This document shows positions 46,970 through 58,875 of a stretch of DNA of 64,000 nt, piece by piece; the first letter of the stretch is position 1, and every line of letters begins with the position of its first letter. Made by a program: the position numbers and the translations under genes. The stretch is from Pseudoscleropodium purum (Eukaryota > Streptophyta > Bryopsida > Hypnales > Brachytheciaceae), in assembly GCA_963969395.1 (NCBI GenBank), contig OZ017805.1:5332001-5396000 (forward strand). The letters run 5' to 3'. The notes beneath the pieces are model-generated. The model was not told where the DNA came from, made no database searches, and saw only the letters and a program-made list of their open reading frames with translations.

Positions 46970-48622
46970 TGTCGCAGCTTCAAATTTTGATTTTCTTAGC
47001 ATGCACCAAAATAGGAACGGAAACTAGCCATTAGGGAACCGGATCCGATTAGGTGAAGAAGGAAAACTCAAAATTAGCACAGAACATGAAGTAGTGGGCC
47101 TCTTAGATCTAATCCGGTCAGGAGTAACTATCGACGGAAACGGAATGCAACACGGATTAGGTCTAGGACCGGATTATGGGTGAACCGGATTCAAGACGAC
47201 CAAACCGGAAATGGTCCAGAGACTATATAAGGAGGAGCCTTTGCAGTTGCACCCCCTTTTTTTAGAAACTCGACCTTAAGCGCGCGTTGTAGAGTTTTTG
47301 CGTTTGTGTGCTGCAGGCTTTGATTCCGGTTGAGATCGGAGAGAGAACGTGAGGAACGGAACCGGAACTTGAGTGAAGTCTTCGAGCAGCTGGATCCGCA
47401 GAACAGAAACCCGACAATAGGATCTAGGGTTGTAGAGTAGATAGGATTTTGATTTGAGTTAGGAGTAGGAGCGGATCCGGATCGGGATTCGGCTCAACAG
47501 TATTAGGTTAGACCGGAAGTTAGATTAGGGTGGCGGCGGACCCCCACGGGTTTTCCGCTCCGCTTTGTACTTTTAGGGTTTTTACCCTTTGTATATAAAT
47601 CGATTCCTGCGATGGGAACTGGGAGTCTTCATTTTGCAAATCTCTTGTGCCTTCCCCTTCTCCTCATTGTGTGTCTCTCTCCAGCGCGACAGGATTGTAT
47701 GATGTGGAGTTAGGATAGTGTGAGCCGGTTTGCGAGTGATTTCTCCCCTTGGTGTTTCTTTTCCGATCCTAGGTGCATGTGAGTAGGTATCTAAGAGTTG
47801 GGAGTGAACTTAGTTCCTCAGCACGTCTAGAGTTTGAGATTCCGGGTGAGAAAGCCGTTGTTAGGCTAGGCGGGTAGGGAGGGATTCCTTAGCTGCGCTA
47901 GAACTCCCGGGTGGGAAATCCGGTCGAGTGTCCGATCTCTTGTGAGGTCTTACCGCCTTAGTTGGCAAACGGAAGAACTTTAGTCGATGTTGGAACGGAC
48001 GGGTACACTTGTTACCACCTATCTTCGCACGGATCGGAAGTAGCATCAAGGTCGTTGTAGTATGAGAGGGTCGAGTGTGGGGTCTTTGTGTGACCTACAA
48101 CCCGGATTGTTATCTGGGTTGTTGTGAAGGACCAAACCGGATCCGGATTAGCTTAGGAGTTTAGGAAGTAGGACAGTGGGTCTTCAGCTACTATAAGTCA
48201 CGGAAGGAGTGGTGGGCCTACCACTCTCAAATGTAAGCGGCGACCCCTTTGATGGTGAAACAGAGGCAAAACCAAACCGGATAGGATTACGGATACATGA
48301 TGACCATCCGGACTGGATTGGTCAGGACGGATTTCCAGGACCGGAAGTTGTAAGATCATGGGATTTGGATATTTGCACAGAACGGATAGTTAGTAGGATC
48401 GGAAGAAGGACTAATCCGGTCTATAGTTATCCGGTGTGGTGGTATTTCTGGTTCTAGATCTAGGACCGGAAAGTAAGATTGGGATACTGACTTAGCTTAA
48501 CTACTTAATAGAGCTAGATACTTTACAGGATCTCGTGGGTTCGATCTTTAGAGTCACTTAGTTATACTCTAGAGCGATTTTTGGGAGTATAATGGGGAAT
48601 TTACCTGCCCTGTGCTGCGACA
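46970..48622 (+). mobile_element. Giant solo LTR, family 1, copy 3 (internal deletion)
   Basis: The plus strand starts TGTCGCAGC at 46970 and ends GCTGCGACA at 48622, flanked by ATATT and ATATC (4 of 5). It has the same P1 TATA (47224-47230), leader, tail and P2 TATA (47592-47600) as copies 1 and 2. It lacks about 1,618 bp that include almost all of the internal ORF. The join at 47353-47359 reads GGAACGG, a 7-base word found at both deletion edges in copy 1 (986-992 and 2604-2610, complement). Confidence 0.88.
48488..48562 (+). other. tRNA-like box A/box B segment in LTR copy 3
   Basis: CTTAGCTTAACTACTTAATA, AGAGC, then TCGTGGGTTCGATC. Same as in copies 2 and 4, about 70-130 bp from the LTR end. 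No closed cloverleaf. Confidence 0.35.
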
Positions 48623-48627
48623 ATATC

Positions 48628-50357
48628 TTTGCTAGAGTAAATATTAATACAGACAAACAAAGTCTAGTATTCTTGAGAGTCATGTCAATATTCATTCTAA
48701 ATTTGTTAACAACTTGAATATGGAGTATTGGTACCAACAATAGCTCCTTTCAAAAAGTAAGGCTATAGAATGGATTTACATCGTGTCTTGCAAATATAAT
48801 AAATTAGCAACTTTAAGAAGATGTGAACCTCACCTATGTCCATCCCAAAAACCAAAACAAACCAATGTCAAGTTAGTGAGGTGCAATGGAGTCTTCAACC
48901 CACATCGCATGTTATAGCCTTCACAAGAAATTTACCAACATAAAACAAGCAAAACAAATTTAGTCAACAAAAAAAATAGCATTTCAACTTGTAGACCCAT
49001 AGAACTCTGAGTCACATTTTGCAAGGGATTCATAGTCACTAGTATCCACCACTTCCAAAGTAAATTTTTAACACCTAAATCTTTCTAGCAACTACTTACT
49101 AGAAGCTTGTAAAACTAGAACAAAGGACCGGCTCACAATTACAAGAGGTAGTGCTCAACAAGTTTTGATCACTCAAGATTATGACTATTTAGATAGCTTG
49201 TAAACTTGATTTATCTCGAGCCTAGCTACAAGGCAAGCCCAATCCATCCATGCAACAAAATGTTGCTAGCCATACTTTATAAAATTATAGCCACTTTTTT
49301 TAGGGGCATTTATTTAAGCCATTTAAGGTACTTTAAAAAAACAAGTAACCATTGATCCTATATTAACAAGCCAAATCTAGATATAAAATCACTTACAAGA
49401 TTTGGCAAACGAAGTTAGTAGCTAGTACAAATTAGGTGTCCTTATAATTAGATGTACCACTAATTCTTGTACTTGGTTGTAGGGTCATTTCTTATATCAA
49501 AAATATGTCTAAGATATTACTTGGTCCTCCTATTGCTATTCCATTTAACCATGAAACTTGAATTTTTAAATGATTTCTTGAAACTTGATTCTTTTCATGG
49601 CCTAAGCTAGATAGAAAAATCTAGACAAACAAACAAAATAGATTAGTATGCTTTGTACCATTGCCATGGTTAAAGAAAATTTAAAAAATACTAATTTTTT
49701 TAATTCATAAAAAAAAAATTTCAATCTATAACTTTTATGCCATAGGTTTGAACGCCCCAAAATAAAAAACGTACACCCCTTCTTGCTAAGGCCTTTCCAA
49801 CAATACCAAACACATGAATGGATGACGCAAGGTTGTGGACATCTAAACGTAATAAACAAAACAAAATAAACAACCTAATTTAATAGAAGGAAGGAACATT
49901 TTTTTATCTAGCTCTACAAACTATCGGTGTCAAAATTTCTTTACACAAAATTATTAATTCCAATTTGTTTTTAGTTGTTCATGTCTTCCCTTTGAAAATA
50001 GAAACAATACATGTCTCTTGAAAGAGAGCCCATAGCCACAACTACTATGAAACACCACAACTACATAATTATCCTAAATATGCTTAAGTGTACATTTTCT
50101 TTAGGTCGAAAAACTATATACAAGCAACATGTGAAGCTATAGTTTAGGAACTTTCTAATTCTGAATAACTCTATAATTCAATAATTTTCAAATTCTAGGT
50201 CCAGATGACATGAAACAAAATCCGTGCATCCTTCCATGTTGAGGGCTTTGCACAGTACATAGAACATAACAAGGAGACGCACAAAATTTCAATGTAACAA
50301 AAATTAAGCCCAACATTTAATAAATTCATAAAATACAACCCATGCATACCCAACTAT
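48628..50357. other. AT-rich DNA with two degenerate repeat copies
   Basis: No gene. Repeat-like segments at 49640-49820 and 50130-50270 align with 46540-46700 and 56380-56560. The last part (AAAATACAACCCATG) joins in sense to the satellite that resumes after the LTR at 53889. Confidence 0.5.
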
Positions 50358-50362
50358 TTTAT

Positions 50363-53300
50363 TGTATAAGTACAAAAACTCCATCCGAATAGGATTAGGA
50401 TAGAATAGAGAAAGAAACACTTACAATTCTTTATTTTTTTGGTAACCCATAGGGATTCTTGCTCCCTTAAGACTATTTTGGAAATAGTCAGATCCAGAAT
50501 CTAGAAAAGTTTCGGATTCCAAAAACCTACGTTCTAGGGTTCCTATCTAGGGAATTAGGGTACCATTATGGAAACAATCTTTTATCCATTCTCCATCGGG
50601 AACTGTCGAATGCGTGACAGGTACTGAAACCCCCCACTACTTCACTTTTCTCCCTTTCTAGTTGTTGAACCTCGTGGATGTATAGTTGAGAGAAAGAGTG
50701 GTGAGTTAGCAATCGTGATAAGGACATAATGGAAAGGTCAGTGCCATTTGTAATAGATTAGGTTGTTAGGTGTCGATGATTCATGGCGGCAGTTGACGAT
50801 CCACCTAGACAAAAATCTGTAGTCGTAGTCTAGATGGTTTGTTTTGTCATTCCTTTCAATCTGGTCCACCAAATGCAACTAGAAGAAGACCTCGTGTGTA
50901 TCGGGTGTGTTGGAATATTAGATTGGCCATGGAATATGAAGAACGAGGAGATGATCCAAGAACTCATTTACGGAATTCCGAACCAATACGAGTCGACGGT
51001 GAAGGGTCGACCCGTAGCATGGACGCAAGACATCTAGGCAGATGTGTATTTGTTCAAAAAGAGCAAACTTGGATTAGCTGGAAGGTTAGATAAGTATGTG
51101 ACTAGAAAGTTCCGGAGTTTGGCTTACACCAAGGAGGGTTTCGCTATTAGTGGCTGCAAGGACGAGAAGTATAGACAAATATTCAAATTCCTCATTCCAA
51201 TCCTATATCCGGAAAAGCCTACTTGGATTACAATCACGATGGCTAACACCACCTTTGGGGCCTTAGAGGACTGGATTATGCATTGGAAGAGAGTGAATCA
51301 AGGCTTAGTGGAGAAAATAGCTGATCACGTGGCCAAGGCAAGGCATAGTTCTATCATCCTATACTTGTTCCACCTCCACCATCACAAGGAGGTTTTGAGT
51401 GGACAAGAAACAATCCAGTACAACATCGAGGTCGAGATCTTGAAGTATGAACTAATGGATGAATTTGAGAAAGAAGATAAGGAACCCGAAGAAGGACGAC
51501 AACTGAAAGAAAAAGAACTGATTGACCGAAAGCAATGGAAGTCTATGGACCCGGCTCCATAAGGGAAGGTGCCAACTTTGAACCAAGGAGAGCCCAGCCA
51601 ACTTCAAAATCACTTAGAAGAGCTTGACTTCTTCAATTACGGGTTCTAATGGATATAGCAAGCCAAGCATATGTATGCCGATGCAACAGATGTCATACTT
51701 ACCATTCTGGGAGATCTCAAAGTGGAACCGGATTAGATTTTGGACGAGATTCAGAAGCAACTGGATTTGGAGGAGTAGAGCAGAAGGTAGAGCAAATTCA
51801 GAAACTCGAAGAAGATAAAGATGACTTCAAATCCCAATGAGACTGGACAAAGTAGAAGCTCATTACGGCAAGGCAAAGGGAGACAGATGCCCTTCGACTC
51901 GTCCATGACTTGAAGGAACAAGTCGAGATGCCAGAGCAGATGGTGATCACATCCAATCTATACGACGAGTGGATAAAGAAGAAAGGCCACCAAACTAGAT
52001 CCAAGATAGTGCAAATCTTGGTTGACTATGAGGCCTAGATGGGAGTTATTCTAAAAGACATGCATAGGTTGTTGGGACACTTGGATCTAGATAGGGCCCT
52101 AAACCTTGCAAAGTTTTTGAAAGTTTCCAGAGATATATCCTAGGGTACTCTAGCTAAACAGATTCCAACTCATCAAACCCCAATTCGGCCCCCTACTAGT
52201 ATTCTAATTCAACCACAACTAGAAGGATTGAAGGCTATTTTGACTCCAACTATAGGGACAGAAGTAGATTACGCGTAGACTCCAATAGGACAAGCAATAC
52301 TAGAGCTAGAGAAGGAGCCAAGAGAGGAATCCATTCTAGTACAACAAGAACTTCCTGTCCCAACTCTTTTGCCATTTGGACGAGTTGTGGTCGGAAAGAC
52401 CAAGGCAGGATTGAAGGTTCGAGGGAACTTTAATGACCGGATGGGTGTCTTAGAGAATCCGGCTCGGTCTCTATCGGAAGACTTTGCACACATGTAGTAG
52501 AAGTCCTCTAAGCAAAATCGTACAAAGATCGAGTTAAGTGACTCAGAACATGCAAAGAAGCCAAAGATTATGGAGATCGAGGAATTGGAAGAAGATGTGT
52601 TGAAATCCAGATCTAAGGAAGAGACAAATGATGAAGACTCACCTTTGAAAATTCAATGAAAGCCTTAGACCAAGTCAACAACAAAGATTACACCAATGAG
52701 GGATTTAGTGAAGACTCCAAGTAATTAGAGCGGGAGTAGTACAAAAAAGGCACAACGGGGTAGGTAGATAGCAAGTAGTTAGTTAGGATTTTTAGATTTT
52801 AGAACGGGTTTCCCAAGCGTAGGCCCAGGTTCCGGATGTTTAGGGATAGCAAGTTGTAAACTTTCCGGATATCTTGGGGTATTTATTATATGGTTGCTTT
52901 GATTTCTAGGGTGTCTTTTTGGATTTTTTAAGTGTTGACTTTGTTTTTGTTTTTGTTTTTAAAAAGGTGGATAGGTTTGTTGCCCTCTCATTCCATCCTA
53001 GCGATTATTCCATTGTATTTCATTTCTTTTTGTAATTTGAACCACCCGGTGGATATTCTAGCTCTGACTTAGTGTCCAGATTGTATTGATTTGTTGCTTG
53101 GAGTGTTAAGATGTGAGAAGGATGGATGAGGAGGAATCCGGATTTTGGATAATTAGGTCAAATTGAGGGAGTACTATTGTAATAGTGTTGGATTTGTGAC
53201 TAAGGAGTTGTGTGACTAATAGTGATGGTTCCTTTGAACTACCAGAACAATAATCTGGTTCAACTAAAGAGTAGTGTGAGTGGAGGTCCAAAATTGTGTC

Positions 53301-53888
53301 TGATTCTGTATGGGGATTAGCGACTACTAATGAAAACTCCTATTCACCGGAAGCTTTGTCAACGTTAGAATCCGTCTAAACATTTAGAAAGACTAACCAC
53401 TTGCCAGATTTCAGTACTTGTGATCTATCATTGTCATGGAGGAGAGTGTGCGAAATCTTGAGTGACCTACTTGTCAGATAGGCCATCCGGAAAGTTGTGA
53501 AGATCCGGATCTTCCTTCTTTGTTGCAACACATAGATTACTTGGGTGTTTTGCTTGCTTGTCAATTCAATAAGTGTGAGAACTAGAGTAGTGAAGTCCCT
53601 ACCCCTTGAAAGATCAATAGCGGACCTTCTGATCGTAAAATAGAGGAATTGAAAACTAGTACTTTGGAGAGACGTAATCAGAAATTCGATGATACCTACC
53701 TGGATTGAAATCCGGATAGTAATTGAATTTGAAAAAGAGAGGAAGAGAGTAGTTGGAAGAGGAAAAAGAGATCATCCAGATATTGAAGTTTGGAAGAACA
53801 TCACTAGAATTCCTTGAGATGATAATCTGTGTCATCTTACCACATTTTTGTGTGTAAAAATACTTATACCTAGATTGTACGTACGACA
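50363..53888 (+). mobile_element. Giant solo LTR, family 2, copy 2
   Basis: Starts TGTATAAGTACAAAAACTCC at 50363 and ends GTACGTACGACA at 53888, flanked by TTTAT and TTTCT (4 of 5). It aligns with 58412-62302 over its length. No internal direct repeats, so it is a solo LTR of about 3.5 kb. It lies in satellite DNA whose unit can be followed on both sides. Confidence 0.8.
50783..52710 (+). pseudogene. LTR-internal ORF, family 2, copy 2
   Basis: From ATG 50783 the protein contains QLEEDLVCIGCVGILDWPW, EGFAISGCKDEKYRQIFKFL, IPILYPEKPTWITITMAN and an acidic Glu/Lys-rich region. A coiled coil follows (about 51760-51930), then a C-terminal acidic part. It is homologous to the family 1 ORF and to 58876-60791. 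Several stops, for example near 50831, 51035 and 51560. Confidence 0.65.
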
Positions 53889-53893
53889 TTTCT

Positions 53894-54585
53894 TTTTGTT
53901 TTTAATTACAAAAATAAAAACTAAATTGAACATTTTCATGAATTTTAACACCTTCAAATGTTTGCAACTTGTTGCAAATCAAATTGCGTGCATTATCTAG
54001 GATTTATATGTGCAATGCTCATTCAAAAATTTAAAAATACAACCATGATGAATTGATCATTCATTATTTTTTTTCGATTACAAAAATTAAAAATGAGTTT
54101 AATATTTTTGTAAATTCTAACATCTTTAAATATTTACAAATTGTAGTTGTTTAATTTACATGCATTTGCTAGGATTTCTACGAGCTTTATTCATTCAATC
54201 ATTTGAAGTATAGCCCTGAGTACTTGACTATTTTTTTTTCTTATTTTTGATTACGAAAATGAAAAATGAGCTCCACATTTTCTTAAATTCTAATGCTTCA
54301 AGAAGTTACCAACTTGTTGGAGTCTATTTTATGTGCATTTGGTTAGGAATTGTATATGTTTTACCCATTCAAATACCTTAAATAGAGCATATGATGAAAT
54401 ATTTTTTTTCTTGATATCAAGTACAGAAATTTAAAATTAATTCAAGGTTTTCATGAATTCTAATGCCTCTATTTATTTACAACTAGTTGGAGTTTATTTT
54501 ACCTACATTGGATTAGTAATTCTATAAGTTTTGCTTATTCATATAATTAGAATACAACGGATGAATAAATGAATGCCTTTTTCTG
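53894..54585. repeat. Satellite B, period about 172 bp, four units
   Basis: The word AATTYTAA(C/T) recurs at 53941, 54113, 54286 and 54456 (spacings 172, 173, 170). Each unit has a T-run, GATTACAAAAAT, then CAACTTGTTG-like, TGCATTTGSTTAGGA and a TCATTCAAAT-like end. Confidence 0.8.
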
Positions 54586-54639
54586 TTTTAAATTAAAGAT
54601 CGATTCAATAAATTGAAAATATTCCAAACTTAAGTACTT

Positions 54640-55020
54640 AACCCACAATTTTATTTCATAAAGTTATATAAAAATTGCATGATAGTATTCAATGACTCTT
54701 TAAAATACTACGTTTGTTGTATTCTACTTTTTGTGAAGGTTTTAAGTGTTTCAAAAATTTGCCTAAAGCAAATGTGGTCATGAATTCAAATAATTAAAAA
54801 TACGCACAACTAAACTCATGATTTTATTTTATTACATAATGATTGCATGGCATTCATGCAATGATTACTTTAAAGTACAACCTTTGTAGGATTTTACTGT
54901 TTTTGGACGTTCAAAGTGTTGCATATTTTTTCCTAAAACTAACGTGATTGAAGATTGAAAAAATTGAGAATATTTACAACTTCACTCAGTAATTTATTAT
55001 TTAATTATATACGCCATTCA
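54640..55020. repeat. Satellite C, period about 168 bp, two to three units
   Basis: ATTGCATG at 54674 and 54842. Surrounding words TTTATTTYATA, CTTTAAARTAC, GTTTGTTGTATTCTACT and AAGTGTTKCA recur in order. Confidence 0.6.
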
Positions 55021-55139
55021 CCAAATTTGCCCTCTTAAAGTAGCCAAAACGAGAACTTTATTTAATGCATAAATAACTCATGTGTACGATTTTGAATCTT
55101 GAAGTGCCACATCATTTTTGAATCTATATATTGAAGAGT

Positions 55140-55850
55140 GAGTTTGAAACTAATATACTCATTTGTATTACTTTAAAGGTCTTACTTTAAAAAAGTCATA
55201 AAAAACATAGCTTAATTAATGAAGACAAGTCTCCAAGAAATTGTACATAATCAAAATAGTTAATATTCATGAGATTCACAATCCAAACATTTTTCATATA
55301 ATTTAAATTGCATTTAGAAGATAGGATTACCCATTTGCTATATTTGATTTGATTTAATGGTATAAACTCATAGATTTTGTCGTGAAAGGTACTAAAAAAA
55401 TACCCCCAGAAGTTGTACTTAGAATCATACTTAAAATGTGTTTCAATATGAAATCTAATTTTCAATCTAGTATATTTTTAAGAGTAACTTTCAAATTAAT
55501 CTATTCATTATTTTGCTAAAGTTTAAAGGTTTCCATTTGAAAAAGTCATAGATAACATAGCTTGGTCCCTGAATTAAAAATCGCAAGAAGTTGTAAATAT
55601 TTAAAGTAGTCAAAATTTATGAGATCCTCAATCCAAATCTTTTTCTTTTCTATGATATTCATTTGCAATTAAAAAAATGAATTACCCATTTGTTGTACTT
55701 CATGTATTTGAATGTTAAATTCTCGTAGATTTGATCATAAAAAGTATGACTAAAATACCTAAGCAAGTTAATAAAAATTTAATTAGTTAAAATTCATGAA
55801 ATATGGAAATCAATCCAATTTCATACCTATAATTCAAAACTTGTGATTGA
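55140..55850. repeat. Satellite D, period about 350-355 bp
   Basis: AAAAGTCATA at 55191 and 55541, and ATTACCCATTTG at 55326 and 55681. The spacing is about twice 175 bp, so it may be a dimeric unit. Confidence 0.65.
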
Positions 55851-55867
55851 AATGAATTATTAAATTT

Positions 55868-56075
55868 GGAGAATTGATTGTCCAATTATTGTAGGAATTC
55901 ATTGTCCAATAGTGTGGATTGATTGTCCAATTGATTGTCTTATAGTAGGAATTGATTGTCCTATTGTAGAAATTATAGGTATTGATTGTCTAATAGTGAG
56001 AAATGATTGTCCAATTGTGGAAATCGTAGGAATTGATAGTCCAATAGTAGGAATTGACTGTCCAATTCTTGTACT
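55868..56075. repeat. Minisatellite built on GGAATTGATTGTCCAATAGT-like units
   Basis: At least nine imperfect copies of an 18-25 bp unit containing ATTGATTGTCCAAT, with variants in the spacer. It lies between two satellite families. Confidence 0.8.
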
Positions 56076-56829
56076 TGTTAAAAGAGCATAGGCTTCAGTT
56101 GAGTTTAGTAAGACTCATCTTTAGGAACCTTGATTGTGTATTACTTTTAAAATGTCTCAAAGTTTATTTTTGAATACAGTGACGTAATTCTCCCCAATCT
56201 AAAGATGTGATTTTGTGTTTTTATGATGTAAGGTAATGAAATCTAACTAAAGTCTTTCCAAAATTCACCTTTCAATTTTTCCCTCAAATGAACTTACACT
56301 ATTAATGAGAATTAGTGGTTCATTTCAAAAACAACCACTTTTAGCACATTGTATATTTGTGGTTAGTTTTAGGATTTGCATTATTGCTATGGTATTATTA
56401 AATGCAATACAAATAAAATTTAAAATTATTAATTCAAACAAAATTTGAAATTCCATTTTTTTTTTGCCATGAGTCCTTATACCATGAAAAAGAAGCCCCA
56501 TGCATCCTTCCCTATTGACGACTTTTTTATAGTATCCAAAAGTAACCAAGGGACAATTGGTTCTTAAATATCTCACTGTAACAAATAAAATAAAATCCGA
56601 CACAATAATTTAGAATATATGCATTATAACTTAATACACACCAAATTCCAATGGTAGCTAATTCAACTTATAGTGAGTTCAAAATTTGAAATATAGAAAT
56701 GGTTTGGGTGTTATATGTAAAAGAATCAACCCCTAATATATCATGCATGTAAATCATTGATATTTAAACCCCAAACAATAAACCAAAATTCAGAAGAATT
56801 TATGCATGATTAAATTAATTGTCTAAACT
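56076..56829. other. AT-rich DNA with one degenerate repeat copy
   Basis: No gene. The part at 56440-56560 (CCCATGCATCCTTCCC, TATTGACGAC) aligns with the repeats at 46600, 49720 and 50170. Confidence 0.45.
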
Positions 56830-58411
56830 TCTACAACCTCTAAGTTCAAAATCATTTTATAACCTAAAATAAACAACAAATTCTTGAATTGTTAAATGAT
56901 TATCATCCCATAAACCACTTGATGCTAAAAAAACATTACCTACTACACTCAGTAGTACCAAATCATAAAATCTCATACATGATTTAATAAAGTAAATAAA
57001 TTTAAAGAACCTCTAAATAAAGTTCAGAACCTCTTAAGGCCCTAAACAACGATAAAATTTTCACAAAATAATTGAACTAATAAATTAAAACCCCGAGCTT
57101 GAAGCTTAAAGAAATCACATATTCTATTCAATGAGACAAAAGTAGAAAAACTCATTCAATTTTTAATGATTTTTTTGAAGTTTAAGAGCCACTAAGTTCA
57201 AAATCATCCTACAAACCTAGACAACTGAATTAGTTTTCACTTCATAGTCATTTATCAATTCAAAAAGCCTTTGAGTGTTAGAAAAACTACATGCAACATT
57301 TAGTGGGACCAAAGTAGAGAAACTCATGCAATTTTTAATGATTTTTTTGAAATTTAAGAGCCTCTAAGTTCAAAATCATCCTAAAATGGCAAACAACCAA
57401 AATAGTTTTAAATTCATAGTCAATTATCAATTTAAGAAGTTCTTGAGGCATAGAAACATTACATGCTATATTTAGTGGGACCAAAGTAGAAAAACTCATG
57501 CAATGTTTAATGATTTTCTTGAAATTTAAGAGCCTCAAAGTTTAAAATCATCCTCAAAACCTAGACAACCAAAATATTTTTAAATTCATAGTTGTATATA
57601 AATTCAAAAAGCCTTGGAGGCTTACAAAAACTACATATGGTATTTAGTGGCACCAAAGTAGAGAAACTCTTGCAATGCTTAATCAGTTTTTTTTTCAATT
57701 TAAAAGCCTCTAAGTTCCAAATCATCTTAAAAATGGAAACAATGAAAATAATTATAAGCTCATAGTGATTTATCGATTTAAAAAGTCGCTAATACTTACA
57801 ATAGAGTATTCACATGCTATATTTAGTGGGACCAAAGTAGAAAAATTTATGCAATGTTTAATGATTTAAAAAAAATTTAAGAGCCTCTAAATTCAAAATC
57901 ATCCTAAAATCGCAAACACAACCAAATACTTTAAAAAATATAGTCATTTTTCAATTAAAAAAACTAACAAGGCTAAGAAATACTACATGTTGTATTTAAT
58001 GGGACCAAAGTTGAAAAACTCATGCAATAGTTAATGATTTAAAAAAAATTTAAGAGCCTCAAAGTTCAAAATCATCCTAAAAATCTAGACAAACAAAATA
58101 GTTTTAAAATCATAGTCATTTATCAATTTAAAAAGCCTTTGAGGCTTAGAAGAACTACATGTAGTATTTTGTAGCACCAAAATAGAAAAACTCATGCGAT
58201 ATTTAATGTTTTAAAAAAAATTTAAGAGCCTCTAAGTTCAAATCATTCTAAAACTACAAACAACCAAAAAAGTTTTAAATTCATAGTCATTTATCATTTT
58301 AAGAAGCCAATGATGCCTACAATGGAGAATTTTCATGTTATATTTATTGGGACCAAAGTAGAAAAACTCATGCAATGTTTAATGATTTTTCTAAAAATTT
58401 AAGAGCCTCTA
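56830..58411. repeat. Satellite A array, period about 173 bp (left part)
   Basis: The word CCTCTAAGTTCAAAATCATC recurs at 56837, 57010, 57189, 57361, 57533, 57707, 57884, 58057, 58229 and 58406 (spacings 171-179). Each unit also has ATTCATAGTCATTTATCAAT, GCCTTTGAGGCTTAGAAA, ACATGCTATATTTAGTGGGA and AAGTAGAAAAACTCATGCAA. It is interrupted at 58412 by a giant LTR. Confidence 0.92.
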
Positions 58412-58875
58412 TGTGGAAGTACAAAAACTCAAACCGGATAGGTTAGTCTAGAATTTAGATTAGATAGACTTGCAAATTTCAATTTTTTTGATAACTTCTA
58501 GAGATTTATGCTACACTACGACTATAATAGAAATAGTAAGTTTCCGGGTTGCTAAAATCTTTAGTAATGTTATAAAAACAAGTCCGATACGAATCCAGAA
58601 TCTAGAAAAGTATCGGATTCCCTAAACCTACATTCTAGACATCCAGTCTAAGAAATTAGAAGACCATTAGGGGAATGGTCATCTACCCGTTCTCCACTAG
58701 GAACTGTCGGCCACATGCCGAGTACTTAAACCCACTGCCACTCCTCTTTTTCTCCCTCTTTGCTTGTTGAACTTGATCAACGTATAGTTGAGAGAAAGAG
58801 TGGTGAGTTAATGACCGAGATAGGACGAGACAGAAGGAGTAGTACCGGATTAGGTTTGCAAGGTGTTAGTGATTC

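Noticed and set aside
48209..48457. Sense-strand 82-codon ORF in the LTR 3' part, also open at 28955-29200
   Set aside because: It has no ATG start (GTG only) and no recognisable features; openness in two close copies is weak evidence.
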